From Deltaproteobacteria bacterium (lineage in GTDB: Bacteria; Desulfobacterota; Syntrophia; Syntrophales; JAFGHS01), in assembly GCA_016930075.1 (NCBI GenBank), contig JAFGHS010000042.1, positions 38,135-102,134 of the forward strand: DNA of 64,000 nucleotides. Direction: 5' to 3'. The notes under the pieces are model-generated. The model did not search any database. It worked only from the letters and a program-made list of their open reading frames with translations, and was not told the DNA's origin. Positions 1-9,195 of the stretch are shown in pieces. Numbering within the stretch: the first letter of the stretch is position 1; every line of letters begins with the position of its first letter. The position numbers and the translations under genes are program-made.

Positions 1-1640
1 ATCACCCGGCTTTCTTTGGTGATGTCGTCGGAAAGCAGGATGGTAAAAGCGCCGAACCGGGCGGCGTAAAGGACTTTCCGGAAAAAGGAAAGAGGCACGC
101 CGCCTTTGCCCTCATAACGGGCATAGACGTTCTTATCCCCCACGGGATAATCGAATTCGGGACGCTTGGTCTTGACGAAGACATAATCATTGGAGGTCTC
201 GTCGTAATAGATCTCCGGGCGGGTGATTTTGATTTCCGTCGAAGAGACGGGCGGAATATCCTTGATGAAGAATTCAGGCAATCCTTCGGGCGATATGCGG
301 TTCACCGGCCCCATGACGGCGCCGTAGCCGTGGGTGTAATTGAGGTGTTCGTTTACCCAGGACCGCGAGGGAAGGGCAGCGTAGGAGAGCTCGCGCGGCG
401 AGAGCATGACCTGGCGGTATTCCCCGCCGATGGTGTAGCGGTCGTTGTCCACATCGACGAATTTATAATAGGTGCGGATTTCCTGGAGCTGACTGTACGT
501 CATGAGCAGCGGTGAATGATCCCAGAGGCGGATGTTTTTTATCGTCGGATCGTTCCGGCGGATGTCTTCGATGGTAAGGTTGTCTTCCGCGGGGAATTCT
601 TTATCTTCGATATCGTGGAGTTTATAGGCGATCCTCGAATATTTGATGTTCTGTTCGAGATACGGCTTTTCCGCCACGATCTCATTGGGGATGACCTTGA
701 ACCGCTGGACAAAGGCGGGATACATGCCCCGGCCGACGACTACGACGGCGACAAATATCAGAACCGCCGCTACGGGAATCCGCCAGTTTTTCATGAATAT
801 AAAGGACAGGACGGCGAGGCCCGTCAGGGCGGACAGTCCCATTAAAACCTTGAGGATCCAGACCTGCGTCGTTACCTCCGTATATCCGGGACCGAATACG
901 ACCCCCCGCTTGGTAAAGAGGAGTTCGTTTAGATCGAGCCAGTAGCCGTAAATCATTAAAAAGAAGACGATCGCCAGGAGAATCAACAGGTGCGCCTTGG
1001 CGGCCGGCGCAAAATAGACGGTCTTCGGCGGTATGAAAATGAAGGACCGGCGGAGAAAATAAATCAGCCCGGCGGCCACGGCGCTGATGACGACGGTCGT
1101 TATCAGCCATGTGTAGGCATAGGACAAAAAAGGAAGCTCAAATACATAAAAGCCGATGTCTTTTCCCAGGAGGGGATCGGTTAAGCCGAAAGGCGTCGCA
1201 TGGGTGAGACGCAGAAGCTCCTCCCAGTGAGCCGCGCCCTGTATGGCTGAAAAAAACCCAAAGACGATGGTGCTCGACAAAATGAGATGGTTCAGGGCAT
1301 GTTTGTCGATTTCCGGTGTGGGAATGGGGATGCCGCCCCCCAGATCAATGGGGCGCTGACGGGCGGACAAGCGGCCCGCCAGGTAGATATTCCCGAAAAA
1401 GATGACCATAAAGCCGATGCCGAACAACAGGGCCGTCTTGATTTTGGCTATGAGGCTCACGGAAAAGACCGTTTCATAGCCGACCTCCTGAAACCAGTAC
1501 CAGTCCGTAATCAGGCTGACGATCTGCCACGAAAAAAGCATGACAACAAAGGCGGCGATGAAGATCACGATGCCTTTCCCGCCCTGCATCGGCGGTCCGG
1601 CCGGTTCCTCCGGTTTTTTAAATATAACGGTTGGGCTCAT
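1..1640 (-). CDS. UPF0182 family large membrane protein, C-terminus truncated by window edge
   Basis: Read from reverse strand: MSPTVIFKKPEEPAGPPMQGGKGIVIF..., several TM segments, then NEHLNYTHGYGAVMGPVNRISPEGLPEFFIKDIPP typical of UPF0182/COG1615. Start ATG at 1640 preceded by GGAGCAGAAA. Open to the window edge, so absent from the ORF list. Confidence 0.88.
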   Translation of the reverse strand, partial: MSPTVIFKKPEEPAGPPMQGGKGIVIFIAAFVVMLFSWQIVSLITDWYWFQEVGYETVFSVSLIAKIKTALLFGIGFMVIFFGNIYLAGRLSARQRPIDLGGGIPIPTPEIDKHALNHLILSSTIVFGFFSAIQGAAHWEELLRLTHATPFGLTDPLLGKDIGFYVFELPFLSYAYTWLITTVVISAVAAGLIYFLRRSFIFIPPKTVYFAPAAKAHLLILLAIVFFLMIYGYWLDLNELLFTKRGVVFGPGYTEVTTQVWILKVLMGLSALTGLAVLSFIFMKNWRIPVAAVLIFVAVVVVGRGMYPAFVQRFKVIPNEIVAEKPYLEQNIKYSRIAYKLHDIEDKEFPAEDNLTIEDIRRNDPTIKNIRLWDHSPLLMTYSQLQEIRTYYKFVDVDNDRYTIGGEYRQVMLSPRELSYAALPSRSWVNEHLNYTHGYGAVMGPVNRISPEGLPEFFIKDIPPVSSTEIKITRPEIYYDETSNDYVFVKTKRPEFDYPVGDKNVYARYEGKGGVPLSFFRKVLYAARFGAFTILLSDDITKESRV

Positions 1641-1749
1641 TTTCTGCTCCTTTGTTCATTTTTTTGAAAATATAGGTTACCTCGTTTGATGTGTCAAGTT
1701 AATATGGCCAAACCGTATTACGGCGGACGGCGCGGAAAACCTTTTGAGT

Positions 1750-2769
1750 TTACCAATCCTTCAATATGACGCCCACGCCGATCCGGTTTGCATAGTGATT
1801 GTAGTCGATGAGGCTTTCGCCGTATCCGGCAAAATACTGCACGTAGGCGTTCAGGTGTTCTATGAGAGGGAAACTCACTTCAAACAACATGGCGCCGCGG
1901 TTGCGGGAGCGAAAGTTGTTCCGGAACATCATGTTCAGATGGTAGTCCCGCCAGATGGCGCCCAGCCAGAGTTCGCCGTATCCGAGGAAGGATGTGATTT
2001 TTGGATTGTCGTCATGCTCGGCGCTTTCGGGGACGCGCCCCCAGGTCCTAAGAACGATATTGAACATGTCCCGTTCAAAGCCGAAGTTGGCCACCACGCG
2101 GTTCCAGCTCCGGGAGAGGGGTTCACTGCGGCCGTTGGACTGATGATTGAAGCCAAGCTGAATGAACCGGCTTCTGACGAGGCCGAAGATGTCCTGATTC
2201 ATCCGGTAATTGAAAAGGATTTCCGGTTCATAATTTGTTTCCCGGAAGGGCGAAGAGGCTTCGGTGTTGTAAAACTGCCAGAGGGAAAGCTGGGTGTAGG
2301 CCGCCCAGAGGTCCAGGTTTGTGCCGAAAATGCTTTCCCAGAGTTTGATCTTGAAGCTAAGCTGGAAGGTTGTCTCGGCGTTCTGGACATTGATGTCCGG
2401 ATTTGCCGCCTTAAAGGTTTCTTTATCCTGGTTGAAGTTGTAGGTAAAAGGCAGAATGTAGATTTGCCGATGGGACATGATGGCGAAGCGGCGTCTGCGG
2501 CTCTCATCATCGAGTTGCCATTTGCCGGACAGGTAGCTGGGTTTCTTGCGTTCTGCCCCTTCGGAGGGCTGTTCTGTCTGAGTCACAGCCGGGATTGTCG
2601 GTTTTCTGCCGGCTATCTCGTCATAGCAGTTAAGACGCGCGGCATCATCATCGATCCTGCGGCAGTCCTCAAGATTTAAAGATTTTTCGGCGCGGGCTTG
2701 ATCGTTTGGCATCCCGAAGATGAAGATACAGGCAAACAGCACGACAACGAACAGCAAATGACGAGTCAT
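1750..2769 (-). CDS. pldA: Outer membrane phospholipase A1 (PldA family)
   Basis: 339 aa with signal peptide; KLWESIFGTNLDLWAAYTQLSLWQFYN...SSPFRETNYEPEILF and LGFNHQSNGRSEPLSRSWNRV (active-site NHxSNGR...SRSWNR) are PldA hallmarks. Confidence 0.93.
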   Translation of the reverse strand: MTRHLLFVVVLFACIFIFGMPNDQARAEKSLNLEDCRRIDDDAARLNCYDEIAGRKPTIPAVTQTEQPSEGAERKKPSYLSGKWQLDDESRRRRFAIMSHRQIYILPFTYNFNQDKETFKAANPDINVQNAETTFQLSFKIKLWESIFGTNLDLWAAYTQLSLWQFYNTEASSPFRETNYEPEILFNYRMNQDIFGLVRSRFIQLGFNHQSNGRSEPLSRSWNRVVANFGFERDMFNIVLRTWGRVPESAEHDDNPKITSFLGYGELWLGAIWRDYHLNMMFRNNFRSRNRGAMLFEVSFPLIEHLNAYVQYFAGYGESLIDYNHYANRIGVGVILKDW

Positions 2770-2790
2770 GATTTTCCTTAAAAAAATTAT

Positions 2791-3723
2791 TTATGCTATT
2801 CCTCTCCCGGACCCCGCCTTCGGCTTCAGATAACCGAACTGATGCAGGGCCGCCCGAAGCACTTCCCGGTTTTCATCTTTCAGAGGCGACAGGGGGAGCC
2901 GCAGTTTCCCGGCCGGCAGGCCCATCATGGCAAGCGCTTCCTTGACGGGGACGGGATTGGTCTCAATAAAGAGCGTCTGGACCATGGGCAGCATCTTAAA
3001 ATGAATATCCCTTGCTTCCGCGATTTTCCCGGCCAGATACAGACGGATCATTTCCCCGTATTCCTTCCCGATCACATGGGCAACCGCCAGGATTCCGCCG
3101 TCGCCGCCCAGGGCCAGCATCGGGAAAGTCAGTGCGTCTTCGCCGCTTAAGACATAGAACTTTTTCTTGCCGTTGCGGGTGCCGCGGATGATTTCCATGG
3201 TGACCATCATGTCGCCTGCGGCATCCTTCATGCCGATGACATGATCCAGTTTGGACAGGGCGATCATGGTTTTTGCCTCGATGAGGCGTCCCGTCCGCGA
3301 CGGAATATTATAAATAAAAAGGGGTAGCGACGCGGCTTCGGCAATTGCTTCAAAATGCCGGAGCAGGCCGTCCTGCGTGGGTCTGTTGTAATAGGGGCAG
3401 ACCTGCAGACTGGCGTCGCAGCCTAAATCCGCGGCATGCTTGGTCATCTCGATGGCCTCCCTGGTGCTGTTGGACCCCGTTCCCGCCATGACGGGCACCC
3501 GGCCCTTGACTTCGTCGACGACGATTTTGATGACCCTCGCGTGTTCTTCGTGATCCAGGGTCGGCGATTCGCCGGTGGTGCCGCAGGGGACGATGCCGTC
3601 GCACTTCACCTCTTCGATGTAATAGTTGACAAGCTTGCGCAGCCCGCCTTCGTCGATGGAATAATCATCTTTAAACGGCGTAATGATCGGCAGATGGCAT
3701 CCGGCCCAAGTTTTTACCTGCAT
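2791..3723 (-). CDS. dapA: 4-hydroxy-tetrahydrodipicolinate synthase
   Basis: 310 aa; GTTGESPTLDHEEH, YYNRPTQDGLLRHF, YNIPSRTG, GMKDAAGD motifs of the DapA/NAL aldolase family. Confidence 0.95.
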   Translation of the reverse strand: MQVKTWAGCHLPIITPFKDDYSIDEGGLRKLVNYYIEEVKCDGIVPCGTTGESPTLDHEEHARVIKIVVDEVKGRVPVMAGTGSNSTREAIEMTKHAADLGCDASLQVCPYYNRPTQDGLLRHFEAIAEAASLPLFIYNIPSRTGRLIEAKTMIALSKLDHVIGMKDAAGDMMVTMEIIRGTRNGKKKFYVLSGEDALTFPMLALGGDGGILAVAHVIGKEYGEMIRLYLAGKIAEARDIHFKMLPMVQTLFIETNPVPVKEALAMMGLPAGKLRLPLSPLKDENREVLRAALHQFGYLKPKAGSGRGIA

Positions 3724-3762
3724 AATGTCTCCTTAATATTTCTGTATTCATCTGTGATGGTC

Positions 3763-3900
3763 TCGTAAAAAGTCGCAAAACATCAGCAATGTCATTTCGA
3801 CCCCGCATTTTGCGGGGGAGAAATCTTGAAATCGTTACAGATTTCTCGTCGCCCCGCTTCGGTGGGGCTCCTCAAAATGACAGGATTTGCCTTTTTACGA
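3763..3900. repeat. Dispersed palindromic repeat, family A copy 1 (TCGTAAAAAGTC ... TTTTTACGA)
   Basis: Terminal arms TCGTAAAAAGTC / CTTTTTACGA with nested GTCATT...AATGAC; same outline as 25784-25902. Confidence 0.7.
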
Positions 3901-4098
3901 AAGCGTCGTCAGTCGGCACATGAGAAATAATCCACTGAATCATCGCGCGATAGCATGGCTGCACAAAACGGTAAAAAGAGGGACTTTAACTTCAATAACG
4001 CCGCATGCGCCGCCGGGAGCGGATCAATGGCGCGTCTTGCTGTCTGACGCAACGCGGGGCTTTTTTTGCAAAGTCATTCAATGTTCAGCGCGTCGTTT

Positions 4099-4133
4099 CT
4101 CCGGGAAGAGTCCCTCATGCCGTCATTTGTTCA
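4099..4133. repeat. 35-bp direct repeat copy 1
   Basis: CTCCGGGAAGAGTCCCTCATGCCGTCATTTGTTCA; one mismatch to 4166-4200; period 67 bp. Confidence 0.85.
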
Positions 4134-4165
4134 AGGATTACAACGTTTCCGTGACCACTGTGAGC

Positions 4166-4200
4166 CTCCGGGAAGAGTCCCTTATGCCGTCATTTGTTCA
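4166..4200. repeat. 35-bp direct repeat copy 2, covering the stop codon of the adjacent gene
   Basis: CTCCGGGAAGAGTCCCTTATGCCGTCATTTGTTCA; contains the TGA stop of the minus-strand ORF ending at 4190. Confidence 0.85.
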
Positions 4201-4639
4201 GTTTGAAGTCTCCGTCTTCGAGAGGAATCTGCTGCATGGTTTTTTTGCAGGTGATATTCCAATCGGAGTTCCAGCAGGTCGACGTGCAATTCCAGCAATT
4301 GTCGCAGTCCGGCCCCAGCGTACAGCGAGACTGGAAATCGCGTACGGTGATAGCATATATTCCTTCCCCACATTGCCCCTCAATCCAGCGTGGGCACTGG
4401 GCGCCGGTCCCCACGGTGGTGGAGCTGTGAGGAGCTATGGTGCGCTCCTCGTATTCGCGATTGGTCACCGTGCCCCCGTAAACCACCGTGACCCAGCAGT
4501 GAAAGTCGGTCCGGTTCTCGATCTTGACCTTGTGGTTTACCCCTCCGCCGGCGACCGCTGCGCCCGTGAACCCAAGCAGCGCCCATCCGCATGCCGCGCC
4601 GATAAAAAGAATGAACATCACAACATTCCGTTTTTTCAT
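4190..4639 (-). CDS. Secreted cysteine-rich hypothetical protein
   Basis: MKKRNVVMFILFIGAACGWALLGFTGAAVAGG signal peptide, then a Cys-rich region (...SRCTLGPDCDNCWNCTSTCWNSDWNITCKK...). Start chosen at MKKRN with upstream GGAGGAAC. Confidence 0.7.
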   Translation of the reverse strand: MKKRNVVMFILFIGAACGWALLGFTGAAVAGGGVNHKVKIENRTDFHCWVTVVYGGTVTNREYEERTIAPHSSTTVGTGAQCPRWIEGQCGEGIYAITVRDFQSRCTLGPDCDNCWNCTSTCWNSDWNITCKKTMQQIPLEDGDFKLNK

Positions 4640-4839
4640 AAGTTCCTCCGCTATATTCCATATTGACCGGTTTATTTGCCCAAGCACGCACCCCATGGTG
4701 CGTCATGAAGTTTATTAAAAACAGCCACGGCAAGTCAAGTTAATTCCGGTAATTGGTTTCCCCATCCGCTGGATGACCCATAATCGTTTTTTGCCGGTCA
4801 ATCGTACGGCAACACAATTTAAGCCCCAAAATTTTTTTT

Positions 4840-4868
4840 TTGACATCACGGACGCCATACCCTATACT
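4840..4868 (+). promoter_or_regulatory. Putative sigma70 promoter upstream of the SpoU methyltransferase gene
   Basis: TTGACA (4840-4845), 17-bp spacer, TATACT (4863-4868). Confidence 0.6.
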
Positions 4869-4963
4869 CCCCCCGGAAAATGCATCGCCCGCAGACAAAT
4901 CCAAGAAGCCTGCCGAATCCGATATTTTGGAAATAAAAAGGGAACTCGCGAGGGGTTTTGAAC

Positions 4964-5764
4964 ATGGCGCACAGCCTCGAATTAATCAAACCGTCCAAAT
5001 CGCAGTTACAGGCATGGGCAGACCTGAGTCATTCGCGGGAGCGCCGCGGGCAGGGGCTTTTCCTGGCGGAAGGCTATAAAATTATTCAGGAATTATACAG
5101 GAGTCATTGGGAAGTCAAAGCGTTTCTGGTCATGGGGAGGAAAAAGGACCGCTGGGAGCCGTTTCTTTTTACCGTCATCACCGATGAGACCGTCTTCGGG
5201 CTGACAGACGCGCAATGGGGGAAATTAAGCCAGGACAGGGAATCGGAAGGCCTGATGGCCGTCGTTGAAAGGCCTCCCCGGGAAAATGTCGCAACGGCGC
5301 TCAGCCGGAAGCCGGAACGGCTTCTTCTGCTCCACCAGGTGAACAATCCCAATAACCTCGGCGCCCTGCTGCGGACGGCCCAATGGTTCGGATTCGGCAC
5401 GATCCTGCTCGGCGCAGGCAGCGTAGACTTTACGAATCCCAAGGTCGTGCGGTCTTCCATGGGGAGCATTTTTCATGTCCGTATCGTCGACGAGGTTGCC
5501 TTTGACGAGGCCATGCCGCTCATTAAAAGGGACTATTTTGTCTTGGGGAGCCATGCCCGGAAAGGCGCCCGGCCTCATGTGCGCGCAGGGGGCAAGACGG
5601 CTCTTTTTTTAGGCAGCGAGAGCCACGGCATTCCGAAATCCCTGCTTGCCGCGTGCGACGAGTTATGGCGGATTCCCGGAGTTGGAGACGCCGATTCCCT
5701 GAGCCTGCCCCAGGCCGCCGCCATCATGATGTATGAATGCGCGTCGCTGCCGGATAATGTTTGA
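4964..5764 (+). CDS. TrmH/SpoU family RNA 2'-O-methyltransferase
   Basis: LLLLHQVNNPNNLGALLRTAQWFGFGTILLG...NPKVVRSSMGSIFHVRI...ALFLGSESHGIP...SLSLPQAAAIMMYE: SPOUT motifs. Confidence 0.92.
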   Translation: MAHSLELIKPSKSQLQAWADLSHSRERRGQGLFLAEGYKIIQELYRSHWEVKAFLVMGRKKDRWEPFLFTVITDETVFGLTDAQWGKLSQDRESEGLMAVVERPPRENVATALSRKPERLLLLHQVNNPNNLGALLRTAQWFGFGTILLGAGSVDFTNPKVVRSSMGSIFHVRIVDEVAFDEAMPLIKRDYFVLGSHARKGARPHVRAGGKTALFLGSESHGIPKSLLAACDELWRIPGVGDADSLSLPQAAAIMMYECASLPDNV

Positions 5765-5777
5765 CGGGATGTCCGTG

Positions 5778-6110
5778 ATGAATCATTACATCATCGTCAC
5801 GACGACGACGGACAACAAAGAGGATGCCGAAAAAATCGCCCGATTCCTTGTGAAAAAGCGGCTGGCCGCCTGCGTCCAGATTGCGGGTCCCGTCGCGAGC
5901 ATCTACCGGTGGAAGGGCAAAGTGGAAACGGATAGGGAGTGGCAATGCATCATCAAGAGCCGTCAGGATTTCTTCGACAAAATTGCGGAGGCCGTCAAAT
6001 CGATCCACCCGTATGAGACGCCGGAGATCATTGCTGTCCCCGTTGTTGCCGGCAGCCGGGATTATCTCGACTGGATGAACGATGAAATGCCCGTATCCTA
6101 TGAAACATAA
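5778..6110 (+). CDS. cutA: Divalent-cation tolerance protein CutA
   Basis: MNHYIIVTTTTDNKEDAEKIARFLVKKRLAACVQI...SIYRWKGKVETDREWQCIIKS...HPYETPEIIAVPV. Start placed at MNHY rather than the ORF-track start. Confidence 0.93.
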   Translation: MNHYIIVTTTTDNKEDAEKIARFLVKKRLAACVQIAGPVASIYRWKGKVETDREWQCIIKSRQDFFDKIAEAVKSIHPYETPEIIAVPVVAGSRDYLDWMNDEMPVSYET

Positions 6111-6113
6111 AAG

Positions 6114-7115
6114 GTGACCCTCATGCTGCTTGCCGTTGACGTGGGCGCCACGAAAACCCGGCTGGGTCTTTTTGATCCCCGCCGCATGAAGCCGGAAGCG
6201 TCGGTTGAGGCCGCGTTCCCCAGCGATCCGTCCTCATCCCTCGATGCGATCGTCAAGGAATTTCTCGAACGGGAAAATCAGCCCGTGACGGCGGCCTGTT
6301 TCGGCGTGGCGGGTCCCGTTGCGGACGGGAAGGCCAAAATTACGAATCTGCCGTGGGTGTTGGAGGAGAGTGCTTTGAGCCGGACCCTCGGCATCTCGAA
6401 GGTGAAGCTCCTCAACGATCTGGAGGCAACGGCCTGGGCGGTTCCCTGCCTGGATGCGCAGGATTTCGACCTTCTCCATGAAGGATATCCCGTACAGGGC
6501 GGCAACATGGCCGTGATTGCCCCCGGCACGGGTCTGGGGGAGGCGTATCTCGCGTGGGACGGCAGGCGGCATCACGCCTATGCCTCCGAGGGCGGCCACA
6601 CGGACTTTGCGCCGCAAAGCGTCCGGGAAGAAGAGATGCTCCGCGATTTCCGGGAACGTTTCGGCCATGTCAGTTATGAGAGAATCTGTTCGGGGCAGGC
6701 GATTCCCGATGTGTACGGGTTTTTGAAAGACCGGGGCTATGCGGAAGAACCGCCGTGGCTTACGGCGAGGCTGAAGGATGCCGCGGACCCGACGCCGGTG
6801 ATTATCCATGCGGCCCTGGCGGAGGAAAAGGACAGCGAACTGTGCGCCATGACCCTCGATCTTTTTGTCGCTGTGTTGGGGGCCGAGGCGGGCAACCTGG
6901 CCCTCAAAATCATGGCGACAGGAGGCGTGTATCTGGCCGGGGGCGTTGTTTTTCACATCAGACAGGCATTGAAAAAGGGCCGTTTCATGGAAGCCTTTCT
7001 GCACAAAGGCCGCATGTCGGAGCTGATGGGGCGGATGCCCGTCCATATTATCATTAATCCGCGGGTCGCCCTGATCGGGGCCGCCTGCCGGGGTCTGCAA
7101 TTCTATAGGGAGTGA
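6114..7115 (+). CDS. glk: Glucokinase
   Basis: LLAVDVGATKTRLGLF, GVAGPVADGKAKITNLPW, LLNDLEATAWAV, IAPGTGLGEAYL, EGGHTDFAP, GVYLAGG. GTG start at 6114 or ATG at 6123. Confidence 0.9.
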   Translation: MTLMLLAVDVGATKTRLGLFDPRRMKPEASVEAAFPSDPSSSLDAIVKEFLERENQPVTAACFGVAGPVADGKAKITNLPWVLEESALSRTLGISKVKLLNDLEATAWAVPCLDAQDFDLLHEGYPVQGGNMAVIAPGTGLGEAYLAWDGRRHHAYASEGGHTDFAPQSVREEEMLRDFRERFGHVSYERICSGQAIPDVYGFLKDRGYAEEPPWLTARLKDAADPTPVIIHAALAEEKDSELCAMTLDLFVAVLGAEAGNLALKIMATGGVYLAGGVVFHIRQALKKGRFMEAFLHKGRMSELMGRMPVHIIINPRVALIGAACRGLQFYRE

Positions 7116-7130
7116 AAGAGGAGTTCATCG

Positions 7131-9185
7131 ATGACAAAAGAGGAAAAATTCGAGCAGCGTTGTATCAACACCATCCGTTTTCTCGCGGCTGATGCCGTTG
7201 AGAAGGCAAAGTCGGGGCATCCCGGCATGCCCATGGGCGCGGCGGCCATGGCTTATGTCCTTTGGCGCCGACATGTGAAGCATAATCCGGCCAATCCCCT
7301 GTGGATCGATCGCGACCGCGTCGTCCTGTCGGCGGGGCATGCCTCCATGCTGCTTTATGCCATGCTTTATTTGACGGGTTACGACATCACGCTGGAGGAT
7401 ATCCAATCGTTCAGGCAATGGGGCAGTAAAACGCCGGGACACCCGGAACGCTGCCAGCCCCCCGGAGCGGAAATGACGACGGGCCCCCTGGGGCAGGGTC
7501 TGGCATCTGCCTGCGGGATCGCCCTGGCGGAAGCCCACCTGGCGGCAACGTACAACCGTCCCGGGCAGGATATTATCCGTCATTTCACCTATGTTCTGGC
7601 AAGCGACGGGGACCTGATGGAAGGCGTTTCCGCCGAGGCCTGTTCTCTTGCCGGACACCTGGGTCTGGGCAAACTGATCGTCCTTTATGACGACAACGGC
7701 GTGTGTCTGGCCGGATCGACGGGCCTGAGCTTTACGGAAGACGTGGGTATGCGGTTTGCCGCCTATGGCTGGCATGTGGAAAAGGTCGATGAGGGCAACG
7801 ACACATCGGCCATCGACGCGGCCATCAGCAAAGCAAAGGCGGAAACAAACCGCCCCTCGATTATTTGCGTTCGAACCACCATCGGCTATGGAGCGCCCAA
7901 CAAGGAAAACACATCCGATGCCCACGGCTCGCCCCTGGGGAAGGAAGAATTGCTGGCGGCCAAAAAACGCCTCGGATGGCCCGCAGAGCCGGATTTTCTG
8001 ATCCCTGAAGAGGTGCTGGCCCATTTTCGCGAAGCCCTGAAAACCGGCCAGGATCTCGAAAATCAGTGGGAAAAAAGGTTCAGCGGGTATGCGGATCAAT
8101 ATCCCGAACCGGCCCGCGAATTTCAGCGCATCATTGCGGGGACGCTGCCGGATGACTGGGAATCGGCGCTGCCTTCATTTCCCGACGATTCCAAAGACAT
8201 GGCCACACGCAAGGCGTCCGAGACAATCATGCAGGCCGTTGCGCCGCGGCTGCCTGAATTGATGGGCGGGTCGGCGGACCTGAACCCGTCCACTTTTACC
8301 TGGCTCAAAGGGCTTGGCGATTTTCAGAAACCGGGGACGGACAGCAACGCCGTCAAGGGAACGACGGGAAGCCAGTGGAATTTCGCCGGCAGGAATATCC
8401 ATTTCGGCGTGCGCGAACATGCCATGGCCGCCATGATAAACGGCATGGCCATCCACGGCGGGTTCATCCCCTATGCGTCCACATTCCTCACGTTTTCCGA
8501 CTATATGCGGCCGTCCATCCGTTTGGCTGCCATGATGCGATTGCGGGTCGTTTATGTTTTCACCCACGACAGCATCGGCCTGGGCGAAGACGGACCGACC
8601 CATCAGCCCATCGAGCAGGTCATGAACCTGCGGTGCATCCCCAACATGACCGTCATCCGCCCCGCCGACGCGAATGAAACGGCGGAAGCCTGGAAATACG
8701 CCCTGCAAAATCAGAATGGCCCCACGGCCCTGATCCTGACGCGCCAGAACCTGCCGGTTCTGAACCGGTCGGAGCTCGAACCGGCGGAGTGTTTGCAACG
8801 CGGGGCCTATATCCTCTGGGACTCATCAACCATCCTTCCCCAGGTGATATTGCTGGCGACCGGTTCGGAGGTGGAGATTGCGATGGCGGCAGCGAGAAAA
8901 CTTTTTGCGGAAGGCCTCCGCGTCCGCGTCGTGTCCATGCCGTCGTGGGAGTTATTCGAACTCCAGCCGCCGGAATACCGCGACAGCATATTGCCGGCTT
9001 CCGTCCGGGCCAGAGTCTCTGTGGAAGCGGGCGTTCGCATCGGATGGGAGCGCCACGTCGGCTTTGACGGCGCCATGGTGGGCATGGACAATTTCGGCGC
9101 CAGCGCCCCCGCCAAGGTCCTGTACGAAAAATTCGGCTTCACCGCCGATAACGTGGTGGCTGTTGCAAAGACGCTGATTAAATAA
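7131..9185 (+). CDS. tkt: Transketolase
   Basis: 684 aa; [69 protein letters not shown]. Confidence 0.96.
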   Translation: MTKEEKFEQRCINTIRFLAADAVEKAKSGHPGMPMGAAAMAYVLWRRHVKHNPANPLWIDRDRVVLSAGHASMLLYAMLYLTGYDITLEDIQSFRQWGSKTPGHPERCQPPGAEMTTGPLGQGLASACGIALAEAHLAATYNRPGQDIIRHFTYVLASDGDLMEGVSAEACSLAGHLGLGKLIVLYDDNGVCLAGSTGLSFTEDVGMRFAAYGWHVEKVDEGNDTSAIDAAISKAKAETNRPSIICVRTTIGYGAPNKENTSDAHGSPLGKEELLAAKKRLGWPAEPDFLIPEEVLAHFREALKTGQDLENQWEKRFSGYADQYPEPAREFQRIIAGTLPDDWESALPSFPDDSKDMATRKASETIMQAVAPRLPELMGGSADLNPSTFTWLKGLGDFQKPGTDSNAVKGTTGSQWNFAGRNIHFGVREHAMAAMINGMAIHGGFIPYASTFLTFSDYMRPSIRLAAMMRLRVVYVFTHDSIGLGEDGPTHQPIEQVMNLRCIPNMTVIRPADANETAEAWKYALQNQNGPTALILTRQNLPVLNRSELEPAECLQRGAYILWDSSTILPQVILLATGSEVEIAMAAARKLFAEGLRVRVVSMPSWELFELQPPEYRDSILPASVRARVSVEAGVRIGWERHVGFDGAMVGMDNFGASAPAKVLYEKFGFTADNVVAVAKTLIK

Positions 9186-9195
9186 GGAACAAGGC

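Noticed and set aside
682-1110. 142-aa minus-strand ORF listed in the track
   Set aside because: Out of frame with the UPF0182 reading frame, which covers 1-1640 and matches the family throughout.
1744-2679. 311-aa plus-strand ORF
   Set aside because: Antisense to pldA, which has intact catalytic motifs.
3887-4666. 259-aa plus-strand ORF across the 35-bp repeats and the Cys-rich gene
   Set aside because: No recognisable domain; runs through a palindromic repeat and opposite a gene with a good signal peptide and SD.
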